Assembly: GCA_013433145.1 (NCBI GenBank)
Contig: CM024188.1
Span: 7,353,001 to 7,417,000, forward strand
From: Ascaris suum
Lineage: Eukaryota > Nematoda > Chromadorea > Rhabditida > Ascarididae
Reading direction: 5' to 3'
Length of the DNA: 64,000 nt
The first letter of the stretch is position 1. Every line of letters begins with the position of its first letter. The position numbers and the translations under genes are program-made. Below, piece after piece: positions 1 to 15,100 of this stretch. The notes beneath the pieces were generated by a model. The model was not told the DNA's origin and did no database searches. It saw nothing but the letters and a program-made list of their open reading frames with translations.

Positions 1-138
1 TGAAGGCAACCAGTTGTTGGCATCTCTTGTCGAACTCTCGAAAAGTCAACATGAAATGTATTATGGTGAAAAACCGGAGACCGAGCAGCGACGTGCGTCC
101 GAAAGCGTCCAGAAACAAGGATATTTGCGGATAAGACT
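1..138 (+). CDS. APPL1: APPL exon: pre-PH segment and first PH strand
   Basis: The exon is cut by the window edge; codons start at base 2. It reads a helical-looking segment (ELSKSQHEMYYGEKPETEQ) followed by VQKQGYLRI, the first strand of the PH domain. The donor is CT|GTACGG at 138/139, leaving two bases of a codon. That split codon is completed by the next exon. Confidence 0.85.
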
Positions 139-3100
139 GTACGGTCTTTCTCTTTTTAATACTTTCTTATGTAGTTTGCAGTCATGAGTTCTGCCGTTGT
201 GTAGTATCTATATATTCATATCAAGAAAACATGCCCTTAGCCTGATATTCTAGAATAAGGTAAACAAGGGCCTAGTAAATGCGATTTCAGAGTAACTATG
301 CAAACACCGGCATTTCTGGTTTGCTGATTATTTCGAACTGGTGACTCAAGAATTTGTGGTCATGAAACTGACCATAGAAAACAAATAGTTAGAACGAGTG
401 CGAAGATTGGATTCAGCTGGATTTTCTGGAAAAGTTCGAAGTAAAAGAGCTCTATGAGTGTTTTTATAATAGAAACGAATGTTTCTAGCGAATAAATTTT
501 CATCGAAATAGTGTTGCAAGCGTCATCTAAATTAATCACGTCTCCTGTTCTATGGGCTTTTACTCAAGAATTTTAATCGTAAAATGACTTTTGCATTGGC
601 AAAGAGGTTCTGAATCGATTTATACGCAGTGATGAACGATTCGATGCTCATCATTGTGTATCCAGTGCGAAATAAAGCTATTTTTGCTTGATGTGGACGA
701 TTGCGTTCATTCGTTCTCTTTTATTTTAGTCTTTCTTGTTTTGTGCAACTTTATTCGTTCGTCGGTTGTTAAGGGAAGAGAGTATTTTGCAGGAAGAGTG
801 GCCTATTCACAAACAATTGGGAAAAATATTACGTCTTCACACAAGGTGCTAAATTGATGTGGCAAAAAGCGGACCAGCTCGGCGGATCTTTGATGGTTCG
901 TTTCTGTCAATTGGTAATTAGCCAGAATTTTGAGCGAGGGTTTATGGAGGAAAGTGATACAAAGATGCATGATCAGGCGTCGACATTATATTTCCGTCAT
1001 TATTGTTGGAGTTGTTTGCATTGTAAATAATAAGCAGAATTCCACATCCTTTACTTCACAGTTATTATGTGCACTTCTCAGCTAAACCTTTTCATATTCA
1101 GAAGGAAACTATAGAACTAAATACATCTCACCTTCATTTTATTCCTTGCTTTTCCGCTGCATTTTTTGTTGCAATGTGTACCTTGAGTTCTTTTTTCCGT
1201 TTTGGAAATGGATTTGCTAAGCGATTATATAGGAGTGTATAGAACGTTCCGGAACACCGTGCCCTAATCCGGAATATGATTCGATTCTCTAGTGTCAACT
1301 TGGAAGGGATTTCGATGTTAGTGAAATGAGCTCGTCTCATCGTCGTTCCCGACACAGTTCACACGAGCTCCTCTCTCCCTTATCCCAGTGTTGTATACTC
1401 TTTATGATCAAACATTTTTCCATAGCATGTTTTATCCATGGCTGAATACAGTTTCAGAAATTTTTTTGCATTCAAGTCTCACGAATTCATCATCTCTATT
1501 TATTCTTGAATACCAGTTTTTTTAACCCTATACAGGTAATTACGAGGAGAACTATTTGATACACGTTGCAGTTGGACTTGATCGCTGTACCGGGAACGTC
1601 TGCTCAAGTAGCTGGTGAAAGTGTCGACAGGCGATTTGTATTCATGATTTGTCTGCCACCAGCCGATGATGATCCCACGGGGACTGAGCGTAGGTGGTTC
1701 GTACAAGCCAAAAATTCGGCAGATATGTACGAATGGATCGACGTTATCAACAATCTCGCAGGCCTACAGGTGGAGTTCTGTATTGCATGATACGTTTAAG
1801 CTGCGTAGAAAATGCCTCAGTTCTTGTACCTCACACATTTTCCTCTACCCACTCGCCCAGCTTTCCCTTTATGGAGAGAAAGTGTACCTTCCACCAGTAT
1901 TTTATTTTATTTTTATTTTTATTTTTATTTTTTTTTTTTTTTTGGAAAGCTTCAGTTGGCAACTTTCTCACGTCTGAATGCGTAATTCTTGCGACAAACT
2001 TGCAAAGCCTACAAAATGTCATTTGCAGGAAGGGAAAGAGAGAGCCGCACTTTTTTGTTTGCCGCGTTCCATGTAAACATGCCGGTGTTCTGCTTGTCCA
2101 TCTTTCCGCTTATTTCAACTCGAGATCTCCTGTATAAATTCGAACGAAATTTTTAGACCAGGTATGCAGGCCCATTTTGTGGCATTTTTTCAAAAATGAG
2201 ATCCTTACTCGGTAGCTCTGCAGCAGTCTTGCAGTATTTAGCTTTCCCACCATATTGAAGTTTCTGCTTTCGCGTCCAACTGAGGATGGATTTTTTTCGC
2301 TGTCACTGGGTGAATTTTAGCAATTCGCTGCTACGGTGCCTAGTGGAAAACAAGCTATAACAGAGGCATTTTTTGGATTTATTTCGGAACTGGCGAATAA
2401 ACATGGAAAGGGATGAATTTCGATCCCATTTTTGAGATCGGTCATGGACATGCTTAGACCGTCATAACACATCACAGGAGCGGAGGGGCAGATCAAATCA
2501 AAGGGGGGCGGTGATTTTTTTATCCACGCGCAGAATGAGTTTCAGCAAGTGGTTCGCTGTCTGTTATAACAGCTTCTAAAAAATGTTGAAGTTGGCGGGC
2601 GCATCACACCTAATTTCTCGAATAGAAAACTACCTCTTTTGCATTCTGACAGCTGCATTATTTTGCAGTTTCTTGAGAACTGTATTGAAAGTGCACTACC
2701 TATGTGATATGCTGATTTGTGTAATACGGTGAATACAGCGTACGTGTTTATGTTATCGTATCGCTTTCAGAAATGCCTCGGAGCGGCTTTTGCCAAATTT
2801 TGCTTGTAGAATTTAAGCGTGGAGATGTCGAAGTGATATTTTCAAAGGTAATCGGGAACTATCGATTGCACGAATCATGTTGGCGTGTTTCGGCGCTAAT
2901 AAATACCTGCGAGGGTTGTTTTAATTATAGATTAGCATACTCTTCCCCGTCATCCTCTCCTCGTAATTGGAGAAGGTGATATACGAAATTGCAACCTCTT
3001 TTTCCGCTTCAGGTGGCATATCACTGGGAAAGATAACATGAAAAGCATGGAAACGAAAAGCGAAAATCGGCAAAATAGAATTGCTTCTGTTTCGATGGTG

Positions 3101-6100
3101 TTTTCTCTCCTTCCGCTTCACTGTTCGTTAGCTTAATCGGGAGCTGGTCCAGATAATGAGAAAGAGCAAGCTTATGTATGGATTACTAGCCGTTTTGGAG
3201 GTCGGTATCGAACTTACTTATATAAGAAAGTCTCTTAGGCGCATTTTGCAAGCTCTTAGTGCTAGACGTTCGATTCATCGTTACAGTTGGCCACGCGGCG
3301 CTGTTATGTGTACCGCTTGGGCTTGGATGTATTATCATCCATAATTAGCCGGGAACCGCAGTATTCGTCGATGAATGGCTCATCTGCAGCTGACTGCCTT
3401 CTCAAGACATTTGATGCTGAAGTTAGAATTGCCGTAACTGCCATTTTTGTTTGTTTTGATTTGACTTTTGCCTTCCAACTGTTGAGCCTTGTGAATCATT
3501 TCCGTCCGAGGTGAATCTAAAGAAGGGGAGCAACTATTTATTTCTGGGTAACTGAGTTTATTGATTTTGGAAATTTCGGAGTGTAATAGGCTTTGAATGA
3601 CGCGATGAAAACAATGGATAAGTCATAGGGATTAATATTTGCATGCTGCCAATAAAATCACTGCTATGAGATTCGTGCTTTCCCTCATTCTAGGAGAATA
3701 CCATGAGCAAGTTTATTTATGTTTACATTTCATGCGCGTATTGCAGCATTCACATAGCAATAGGCAAGTGAAGTCTATTTGAACAATGTACAGTTGGCAT
3801 GTGGGATTAATGAAATTTTTATAAGTTGTGAAGGTGATTGATGAAAGTTTTATATTTGTTACAGGTGAGTGTCGAACGTTTTACTTGACGAGGTGTTTAA
3901 CAGTGATTTCAGTAAAAAGTGAATCAGAAATGATTGGGCAGACATACTTTTCACCCCTGTGCGGTTAAGGCTCCATTTTTGCCTTTATGGGGTTAAGTCA
4001 TGCCCGCAGAAGCATTTGCCTCTCTTTCATTAATAGGTGTGAGCTGAAGGTAGAAGTGCGTATCGAACGCGCTTCGTTTGGTTTCATGAGGGCTGTGTAT
4101 TTGTCGACTAAGCGAGAGCGACGGACTAGATGAATTGCGGTGATTCGAAGAAATTTAATCCGGCTTGCTTATCTTAGAAAAAAATTCAAAAAATAAGCCG
4201 TAAATTGTATTGGAGATGCACTCTTATTGACAGCGCCTGAAATATCGTTCAATCTACGCTTCGATAAAGACGTGATAACTTGTATACGATTGGCGTCGGA
4301 GGAGTGAAATCACAACCAGCGTTTATTGATTCACCAACTTGTAGCAATAAACGTCGCAATTTTTTTTCGACGAGCGTTGAACTAATCGCTTCATCCTGAA
4401 GTAGTAGTGTACATTTGGATCTAGGGATGTAATATTTAATGATGGCGTTCGCTTGCAGTTTTTATTGTTCAGCGTCCACAGCTTGAACTAGACATAGTGA
4501 AAACAGTTGAAGAAGAATGATGAAGTTGAGACGATATGCTGTTTTTGCTTTCCACAAATTCGACTAGCAAGTACCATAAGTTACTTTGAATGTCGTCCGA
4601 GTCGCTAATGCTATCGTCCGAAGTCATCTTGTCTCTATTGCTTCGTCCGGCTCGCATTTCCCCTTTGATTATCTCCAAACCGTAACTGGCGGTTTCATTC
4701 GCAGTATCATTCGAAGTGCGATCCATTAACCTTCTAGCAGTTACTTGCAAAGGGCGATGGTCTGCAGTAAACCCATACGCGACTATCCCTTACAATGTCA
4801 CGACTGTGGCTTCCCTTATCATGGCTTCCTAGATCGTTTTGAAGGACAGTAGAGTTGAAAATTTCCTGACGTATGGAGTGTAGAGTGGTTAGTTTGGACA
4901 AAGTAATGCATCAGCAGAAACTATTGGTCGCTTGCCCTCCCGCCTTCCCTTCTCCCTGCCATTCTGAACCATTATTTGTGAGTACTGCCGTCGAAATAGG
5001 GAAAAAATGTGTAGCTAAACCTGGTTACCTATGTGACCATCATTCTAATATCATATAAGGTTTCACTTAATTTCGCATTTGGAAAGGTGCGTTTTTAAAC
5101 GAAGGGAAAAAGCAAATCGGAGGAGTTGGAACAATATGCGTTTTTGCATCCCGCTTACCTGTCCAGCTACTCTCGCACATTGCCAACGAAAAGCAAAATG
5201 TTTAAAACAGCACTCTTATATTTGAATTGATTCGATCGCCTATACCAATCTTCCGCAAAAAGAAGTGTTTTTTTTTTTCCTGCAAAGTAACATCTGTGCG
5301 ATGAAAATCTGGCTAAAAGAAAGCTTATGCACCTCTATCTTGACGGAAATCACACCTTGATAATGCATTTTGCTAAATGTTAGCACCTTATCGCTTCGCA
5401 GTGCATTATTGGGACAATTGGCAAATTGTTTGTCTGCAGCGGTAAGGAAGTGATGTCGAAAACAACTAACATATATTTTCTACTGTTTTTTTCGAATATA
5501 ATAGCCAACATAGAAAATAAACGTCGATCACCGACAGATATGGTGATTGATTAGCTCGCAAATGTTTAAGAAGATCCATCAGATAACACTGAACTTCCTC
5601 CCTCTCAGGGCATACTGGACAACCATTTTGTAGAAATATGGAAGGGAAAAGGGAAGGCAATTTAAAAGTTCTTTTTTTTTGAAGTATTGTTTTTGTGGTC
5701 GGAATTTCTGGTCACGATGCATCATTAATGGCATTCCTTTAATAAGGAAAAAGTAGAAAAGTGAGCGGGAATCTTTACTCATCGGAATATTTCGATTGCT
5801 GTGGTGTATTATCATCACTTCAACTCTTTGACAACAGTGATTTGACGACGTCCACTTGGAAAATAACTTCGTGGAAGTTATTCCCCCCACTGCCGTCTAT
5901 TTTTGTTGATTTCAGTCCTCATCATCTTCTCTTCCCCTTCCTTCCCTCTCCGCCCCCTACTTTTCTACCCGGTGATTGGCGAGTCCACGAAGTTAATAAT
6001 GCCTCTGTGGTGCGAAATCACCTCTGAAAATGTCAGTATCTAGAGTCGAACTAGTGCCACCTAGCACCTGGTAGCTACGCTAATATTTCCCCGCTTGAAG

Positions 6101-9100
6101 TGCAATCACTGTTTTGCAAACGTGGCGATGTTTATTTCGTTGAGAACACCATTTTGGCAGGCAGCGCGCAGTTGTTTTTATGCCTTCACCTCGGGCGGTT
6201 GTTGGCTAGGCTGTCATGGATGTTGGCTTGTGATTGTAGATGTTATTCATTTGATGAATAATTTTGGCAAGTAACACCCGCTTGCACCTTTCTAATTGCG
6301 AATGCTCCATCTATTGTCCATTTGCTTAGTGAAATGGTTTGACCTGTGTTTATTAAACGAATCAGGTGTATAAGTTCGTGTCGGAAGTTTGAAAGATTTG
6401 ATTTAAAATGATGAAATTTGTACATCTTTGAAATTGTTCTACTGAAAGGTGCATGTCTTAGCCATTCTTCATGCATATTTCAACTCGAGATCCTTTCGTG
6501 GTATTTAGAACAGGAATGATTCGAAGGAAGTTCATAGAGTTTGTGTGACCTAACCCAGTCTCGGTCCAGGTCTCAAAGATAACTTCCCAACTTCCTGGCT
6601 CAACTTTCCATGGTCCCTTAAGTTGTCGTCTGCGCTATTAAGTACAGATTTGAGTCCCATGAAAAGCAAAAACATCTGACTTGTGAGACTCTCGAGCTGA
6701 AAGGAAGTTTACTCGTGAGTTCGTAAAAGCATCTCAAGTTATCTTACCTTTTAGAAGAAGCGTCCTAAAAGTACTCAGTGCTGTTGACTTACTTCTAAGT
6801 TTAGGAAACAAGTTGTTATCAGCTGAAAGCAAAGGGTACGTCCTAATTGGGCGTTTTGCTCGGAACCGAATTGCGCCAACTTATACGAGCAGCCTTGTTG
6901 TAATTCCGCCGTAATTTTATTGTAGTACTGTTTAATCGGCACACTTTAAGAGTGTATCTTGTAATCTGTTCAGGATAGGTGCTGGGTGGTGTCTTAAAAC
7001 GTTTAACTGCAAGCTCGAATTTATATCGTTGATGAATGCTTGAAGGATAGGAAACGTAACAGTGGTCGTGAAACTTGATCAGGGAGGGGTAAGTCAGAGA
7101 AGGATCTCGTTTACGGGGTTGGTCAGCATCCCTCCTCACGTCATTTCTGGAAAGTCACCATAGATTTCGCAATCTCATCAATCCAATTCTAATGCAGGGG
7201 TGATCCCGGAACTTGGTCTGAGGTGAGAAACCAGAAAGTGGTTTCGTTCGTGGAATCAAACAGCATTATCACTTTTGCAAAAGGTCGTCAGAGGGTAGCG
7301 CTAAGAATCGTCTTTACACTTGCTGGACTACCTCGCAAAAAACGCCTTTGCCAAGGGTAAGGGCTCTTCCTCAGTTGGTTTAAGTTGTAGTATTGTGGCG
7401 GCAGACTTTTCTGACACATATGTTCTTCCAAATTATGCATGTTTGTTTCACATATTTTGCATGCATTTTGACAACAATGGGAAATCATTCTGACAATCGT
7501 TGATAAGCCTGTGTGTGGGTTTTAGTAGGTATGTGTTTGCTTGCGTCTATCGGTCTGTTTCTCAAGCATTTGCAGCCTAACGTTCAACAAAGCAACAACT
7601 TTGAAGCTAGCGAAGTATTGCTCATAACGGTGCCATCTAAAATTATACCTACATGAACTTTTTGCATACTTTCTGGATTTTTGAAAAATGTACAGCTTTT
7701 GGACGAATATTAAGAATGTTGAAAATTAACGCGTTTTGCATTACGAAAAGAATATCAGACTTTTCTTTTCGTCCTCATTTTGTATTGAGTGTTTATATCT
7801 AGTTGGCCGTTTTACTTTGTTGTTTTTGTGGCAAGGTTCTTAGCTGATAATTTCTGGATTTCATGCGATCGTAAGTTCATGTTTTTATGAACGTTTTGCA
7901 GCATAAAGCCTGGGATCAAGCTGAGGAAGCATCCTCCGTTATGGCACTCGAGAAGACGTGTCGCTCTCTTACACCCCCAGAAACACCCACTGGACCACTC
8001 ACTCCATGGAATACGCCCGGTTGGTTCTCTTAGACACCTTAGTGTGCACTTCTGCCATATTCCTGTTCACATTGTTCCCGTAGCTAGGTTTTGTTTTACA
8101 GGTACAAGGATATTTCTGCTGTTGGCAATGAGGGGATCCGGTAATTGCATTGAATGAGCTGCGGAATTATCTGTTTAAAGAAATATTGGGACTTTGAAAG
8201 AGTGTTCGATATGAAAGAGTTACGATAAAGATCTCCTTAGCCAGAGACAACGGTGGTGGGAGGCGGTAAGTGAAGGATCGAAGACGTTGCAGGTATTCAC
8301 GCTTCGATCCTTAGTTACTGGCATGAATGCGCAGAGTCCATCAAAATTCATCTCGCTTTAAAGAGGGAAGGTGAGACATGAAGGCAGAGGGCAGGGTAAT
8401 TTTAATAAGGAAAGGATGACGCGTAATAAGTAGAACTGACTTTGTGCTATGGGTCACAGGGGAAAAGTTGCTGTCGCTGAATAGTCAGCTTAACGAGTTT
8501 TTTGCAAGGAGTTTCCCAAATTTCCATTGTAAAAGGGAGGGGGAAGGAAGGAGGGGACGATAATTCCTGCAGGAATCAAACGTTACTAAAGTGTTCAGTA
8601 ACTGACTTTCAAGCTCAGTTTCTTATGATAATGAGATTATTAAGCAGATCTCTTGACCAGAAGGAGGGGGAGGCGCTTTCCAACACGAATCGCTCGAGTG
8701 TTTTAATAAATCTCCTTAAGCCTCTTTTGATTTTCAGCGGCCTTAAATCCATACTTCCCATTGTCATGGAAATCTTAGAGGTTGCCACCTCGGCTTGTGC
8801 AATTATTAATTGCGAGTATGGATCCGACCCTCATGAAGTTTCATGCCTGGTTCATTTGTGGCTCTATTTGACAGAGTTGATTTTTCTATTTTGTGGAGAT
8901 TGTTTTGAGCAATTTATAATGCGTTGTTGATTTTAATGCGTTACGATTGGGTTTCTTCTCTTCTCACCTTTTTCAGTGTTGTGTTTATTTTTGTTGAACA
9001 GGCTGAACTGTTTCTGCGAATAATGTCACCGTGTACAGATGACTTGTCTACATTCGTTTAACGCTGATGTAGGCATTGTATCGATATGCTTTCAGTGCGC

Positions 9101-12100
9101 GGTATAGAGGAGGATATGGCCACGCAACCAATTCAGTTTGACCTGTTGTCGGTTGGCTCAAATTCGCAAGTGAAGTTGCAGTCCCACGCTGCTGGCTCGA
9201 ACGTCAAAGGGTTTGATGTTAGTTTTGTTCTTTCTACTTCCGCTCGTTTGTTTCGATGTTTGCATATCGTTGGAGTCATTCCTTTGTGGCTGGGTAGTAT
9301 ATGATTTTGCGTTTTCAAGTAAAGGTGGATTGTCGAATGGTCGCTGTGAATAACATTTGCACGGCCGGAGATTCCTTGGAAGCAAAAGTTATATAAAGAG
9401 ATTTCCCCGCATTCGCTCAGATGTATAAACAGATGACAGTGACCCAAAGACAGAAAGCTTCAGTAATGCATTTAAGAAAGAGAGTGATGGTCAGTTCCGT
9501 CTGCATTTTACGCATATTTCACTCCCGTAATACACTGTTGTATAGCACTGAAGTCAGGTTATTCATTTCTTCTTCATGTTATTTGCATACGGTTGAGACT
9601 ACCTCTTCGTGGAAGCATTTTAACTTCCTTTTTTATAATTGCCTACTTTTATGTTGTTCTTCTATGTCTCACTTGAGCCAAATACATATATATTTACGTC
9701 TACACCATATGGGAAGGAAGGGTATATACTTTGTCATGGCCAACAAAGGATGGACGTGGAGAGCAGCAATGCAGAAATCACTGCATAATTTTTGCGCTGT
9801 AAGAAGTGGCGTATTTTTTTATTTAAACGTTAAAAACTCCTACTACTTTTAAATTTATAATAGGTGAAAGGAAGTGCTTGAGACGTGTGAGTGCGCTTCT
9901 CGGTTGCTCTTCCACCACTACTTTGGTGCGGTTTTTGCTTGGGTTATTGATTTCTCTTGCAGTGTATATGAACAGTGATTAGAGTTGTTGTTCCACATTC
10001 TTTCAACTACTCTGTTACTCAACATCTATAAATTATATTAGTTGATTTGACTGTTTTATCACTACTTTGCATACCGGAACAAATTCTGAGCTGGAAACTG
10101 CTGCCAGTTGGCTTCCTAGAAATAATCAGATTTGAGAATCAAACTCTCCCGCATAGTATGAAAATATGCTCGACAGATATTTTATTCTTTATTTCGATAA
10201 GAAAATATGACGAAATGAAATAATGCGCGATTGTGACCGAATTATACTGCTGATATTATGAATAAAGAAAGAGATAAGAATCCATATGAACTGAGCCCTT
10301 AAATCTGTTGGAATTTAAAATGCCTATTTAATTTCTCAATGGATCAAGCGATCCTTTAATTAAGGTTATGCGCAGTTGTAGAGGAATGCACTTCCATGTT
10401 TTTTTTTTTTTTGAAAATTTTTTGAACCTTTTTAGGCCAACTAGATTTTGCGTTTCGCACAAATAAAATACTCTTTTGTTTGGCATTAGATTTGGCAAGG
10501 ATTTGTTGGGCAGGCCGTTGATTTAAACTTGATACTTTACGACCTGAAGGTGCGCTTCCTGGGGTGCCTTGAAGTTGTTACGGACCAAGGTGGCGATGCA
10601 ATCGTGCAGCCGGCGATTGAGCGCGTCTTGAAGGCCCGTGAAGCGCACCACATAGCAGAGAGTATTGTTTGCCGCATGTTGGTGACCGCCGATGCGAGCG
10701 GTATATTCCTCGTCGAGCGCGAACATCCGAACAATGTCAAGTAGGCTTTTTCCTGATGCTTTGTTATTTTGGTTGCATCGAGGAATATTATATTTTCAAT
10801 GATTGCGGGAAGGAGAGGTTAGATGATTTGGATGATGCATATTGTCCTCAAATTGCTACAGGAATGCGTAACGTCAATGTGCAAAATAAGATAAGAAGAG
10901 TCTTATTAGAAAAAAAGCTAAAAAGGGAAGAAAGGAAATATCATTTTATTATCGCTGAAGGTGGCACAAGTTGAGCCGTTAATTGTTTCCAGTTTGTTTG
11001 CACTTCTCATTGGATCGTCGCTAATTTTTTCTCAAAGTGAGAAATGAGTGTGCTGCTGGTTCAAGAAAGATGACTGATCTGAGTAGTATGGTGGATGTTG
11101 AAATTCCATCACGAATTCATTAAAACATAATATGAGGAAGAATGCTAAGGTTTGAAGTCGTAGATTTGCAATCAGATATTCGTATATTAGTCTGCATTTT
11201 TTTCTTCTCTACTGTTGACATTGCATGTTATTACGCACCAGGTGATCGAACAGATTTTATAACACCGTTACTAGGAAAATGTGCTGTTACGTAGTAGAGT
11301 TCTTATGTGATAGAAGGCATGTTTTTAACTATCGTATATAGTAATGTTTTCATTGGAATGATTATTTTTTTAGCGATATCGGGCTCATTAAATGCGAAAC
11401 ATTCTATTTATAGATTATCTCAGCAGCTAAATATCCACTGTTAAAAACTGATAACGACGAGAGGTAATTTTATAAAATAACAGAGAGCATGGATGGTTTT
11501 CGTAAGTATGTTGATCCGAATTATTCATTATTTCCTTTTTCACCTTTCCAGTAGCAAGCTATCAAATGCTTGTTGTCTCAAAATCAACTCCAAGTGCATT
11601 TACTTTGTGCGGATCGTCCGAAAACAAATAGAAAAACATACAAAACCTGGGCTTAAAAGTCAGTAACAATTGGTAACAGATGCTTGATAATGTGCCGTTG
11701 GTTTAAGTGGTCGAACCACTTATATGAAGTTCCTATGAAAAATTGTTTCCCCAACTGAAGTAGTATAAAGCTCTCTCAAAATTGCTGTTTCCTGGGCAAA
11801 TTTATATAACTGCGACTTCCGTCAGGATCTATAGATCGATTTGACATTTGGCACAGGAATTCACTCAGAATTGTAGATTATATTCGCCACATTTTGCCTC
11901 TTAAGCTTTAGTGGTTCCGCAGGCGCACACTTATAAAAGCGCATAAAAATGGTGGGAACTATTCTAAGTAAAGCTGAATGCTTGATTGCGGTTTTTTTTT
12001 TTGGCGCTAGCATGGAAGCTTTGTCTGTTCAATTTGATTTTTAATATACGTTGTTCATCGCGAAGCATATTGAAATCCTTTATGATTTCCCACTTGGTTC

Positions 12101-15100
12101 TATGGTATGATTTGTTTAAAGGGCTCATTTCGATTTCGCGGATGTTGCCTTCTGGTCGGCGTACAACAAGAAGGATGACGACACAACTTTCGGCATGGTG
12201 ACGCGCACTAGAGCTGATAAGAGTAATTTCTTTTTACGGATTGTGGATTTATTATTGATTGCATCGCACTCTCACCTTTATTAGCAATGACAGCCAAATT
12301 GGCACTAGTATAGACGCAGCCATACCCTAAAGGACGGTTTTGACATTATGTGACACGCGCATCGCTTATGTTATTTTAGTAATATTCCGCGTGTTCGCTG
12401 CCTCAGTATTTGATTGTTTTGAGTGGAGATGGTCATATAGTTGTCGTGTCTGTGCATGGCAGCCTGTTTGCATAGGTGCTTCTTTGCGTTTCGTCGACTA
12501 ATTTTTCAATGGGATCATCTTCATCCGGTGAGGATGGAATGCTAAGTCAGTGAGTGTGGAAGGAAAAAGACTTGTGCTGATCATGTGAACCGCGGAAAAT
12601 AGATTGATTCCCTCTTTGCGTAGAACGAAGAATAGAGAGAGTGCAGCTGACATCTTATCCAGTTCCCCTGTTTGTCCCTCTGCGCTTCGTTTCCTCTGTT
12701 TTCCTGTCGAAACAGAGATGCCATCGACTAAGCGAGCTCTTCTAACTCAGCCAACGTTGTTTGTGAAGCGTTTTTTTCATTGGGCACGGTCTTCTGTTTC
12801 AAAAATATACCAATTAAAATAATGACGAACTAAAAGAGAAATGACAAAAGTAGACATATCTGATCTGCCGGAACATCTAAAAGTTGCCTTCACAGCTTTA
12901 CAGCATCCGACCTTTGCGACTGCATGCTTGTAATTGCATCCAGATATTCCTTCACCTTTTCCTGTGTCATAATTCCATTTAACGGTAGCGCTCGTTTCAT
13001 TTGTTATGAGGGTCGCATTTCCTCTCGCTTTATCTTGAGGGATAGGATTCTTTCTGGTAATGGCGAAGGAAAAACTTTTCTCCATCGGCGGAGATCTCTC
13101 AAAAAATAGAGCACAACTCCGGTTTGCTTTTTGTCTCGTTGCCTAGAAATCCGTTGAAGATTCCTCTTGAAGAAACAAATTATCGTGCATTGGCCTGGGA
13201 TTAAAGTATCCAATTTTCCTGTCTTTTTTTTTCATCTTCCGCTTGGATTTCTCGGCAATTTTGGCTTCTTCTGAAAACCAATTGTAGGTTCTGTGTTCCA
13301 TCTTCGAACTTGGTAATGGTGATATTTACATATGTGATTATGGTTTTTGCCAGTGTTACATTCTCAGTCGTTTGCAGATAGTCGTCCGACTTACATGTGC
13401 AGCATACTGACAGCGGATAGTGGTACAAACAGCGCTGACATCTGTAAAGAACTCACGACCGCGTCTGCGGAGTCGCTGAACATTGTGCGGAAGTTTTCTG
13501 TTTTGTCTTTTTGCATAGTCAAAACCGCGGAAACCCTATCTCTTTAGATTTTTCAACTGAGGATTCATCATATCAAATGAATGAGTTTTACGGTGTGGGT
13601 ACTGAACGGCATAGGAACAACAGCTCTATAAATCGGTGCACTTTGTTAAAGAAGCCGTGCATGATCCCTCGACTCTCCATGTAATTGGGAGCCGCTGATT
13701 CGATCCTGGCATTTCGTGAAGTCTTTATCCAGAAAAGGGGATGGAAGAAACTATGCAAAAAAAGCGCCACGATCCTTTGTGAACCTTGGCCGAAGAATTA
13801 GTGCTGTTGGTGTTAATTCAGCGTTGCTAGTACTTCTGGGAACGAAATAGTGGAGGATGACTGGAAAAATTGCATAATTCATATCGTCGCTAAAATTTCA
13901 TCACCGCGGTTTTTGAGCACAGAGACACTGAGGAAGCTCTTCTCCGAACGTTAAAAATTTTTCACCTTTTAGTTGCCTCGGTGTATTTTATGCCTCGAGA
14001 GAAGGGTTGAGTTTGATTCTGTTTACGCGCAACCATTTTGCTTGAGGAGCACATTATGCCGCCACCTCTACAATACCTCCTAGTTTATTTTTTTCCCATG
14101 TCACGTTTCGTTATAGCGTTGGCTAATGCAAATAAGGAGACTTTCCAACTTCCGTAATCTCTGAAGACGGACGATGGAAATGACTGAATTAGAGTATCGA
14201 GGCAGGCTACTCGAGGCCAGGGCAATTATCCAATGCATAACTGTCAGTTGCGCTTTTCGTCGTGAAATGTGTTTTACTAACTAGCCATCGTTCATAACAA
14301 AGGCTTCACATTAGCCACTTATGATAAACGTTGAGCTTCAACAAAGATACGAAAATGAAGGATTTGTGTGGATAAGAGATAAATGATTGATGAAAATGAT
14401 TTCTTTGCTGTCTTCAGCGATGGGTAAAGGTTATCCGCATAAGCAGCTAACCATACCTGGGCAGGTCTTATCTCTTAAAATGGTTGAAATTCTTTCCAAA
14501 ATTCTCGAAATTGATCTCTGTTTACCTTATTTCTTCAGGTATCTTCCAAAAGCTTTCATAGTGTTGAGAGTTTGATTTGCAAGAAAAACGTTAAAATTTA
14601 TTGGCTGTTCTCGGTTATTAAATATTATGCAAGTAATGAAAACTGCCGAACGTATGTTTTAATGCTCTCAAGGAAAAGCAGTAAAACAGATGTTCGGTAT
14701 TTTTCATCGCTGAGTTTCCTTTAGCAGCAAAGGGTATTTACTAAGCAAAGTAAGGCTGAATTAGTAACGTTTGCCATGAGAGCTGACCTAGAGAAGGACT
14801 GTTCAAAAAGAGCTGCAATGGTATTGAACTTCGGAGAACGCCGTGAAAGCTACCCAAGTGTGATATTTTCACGTATTCGGAGACTTCATAGTTTGTGAAA
14901 AACGGAGCAGTGGATTGGCGAATAGTACGACAGTGCGGTTAACGACTGCGTTGTTTTTTCCTCAGTCGTTTTTACCCGCTACTTGGCCACTATTTGAAAA
15001 ACATGCCGACAACTGTGCTATCATCAGCTGTCACTTATTTACCGTCGTTTGCATGAATTTTTTCAGAGATTAAAGACTTTGGCGAGTCAGAATGATCAGA

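Noticed and set aside
793..895. Reading NWEKYYVFTQGAKLMW as the start of a C-type lectin domain
   Set aside because: The pattern also fits the APPL-type PH core, and in-phase neighbouring exons (GYLRI before, DMYEWIDVINN after, then a PTB domain) settle it as PH.
8502..8930. 142-codon plus-strand frame in an APPL intron
   Set aside because: No domain, no splice partner, and frames of this length are expected by chance at this base composition.
10523..10740. Minus-strand and alternate plus-strand frames overlapping the PTB exon
   Set aside because: They are shadows of the APPL PTB exon, whose own frame has clear similarity.
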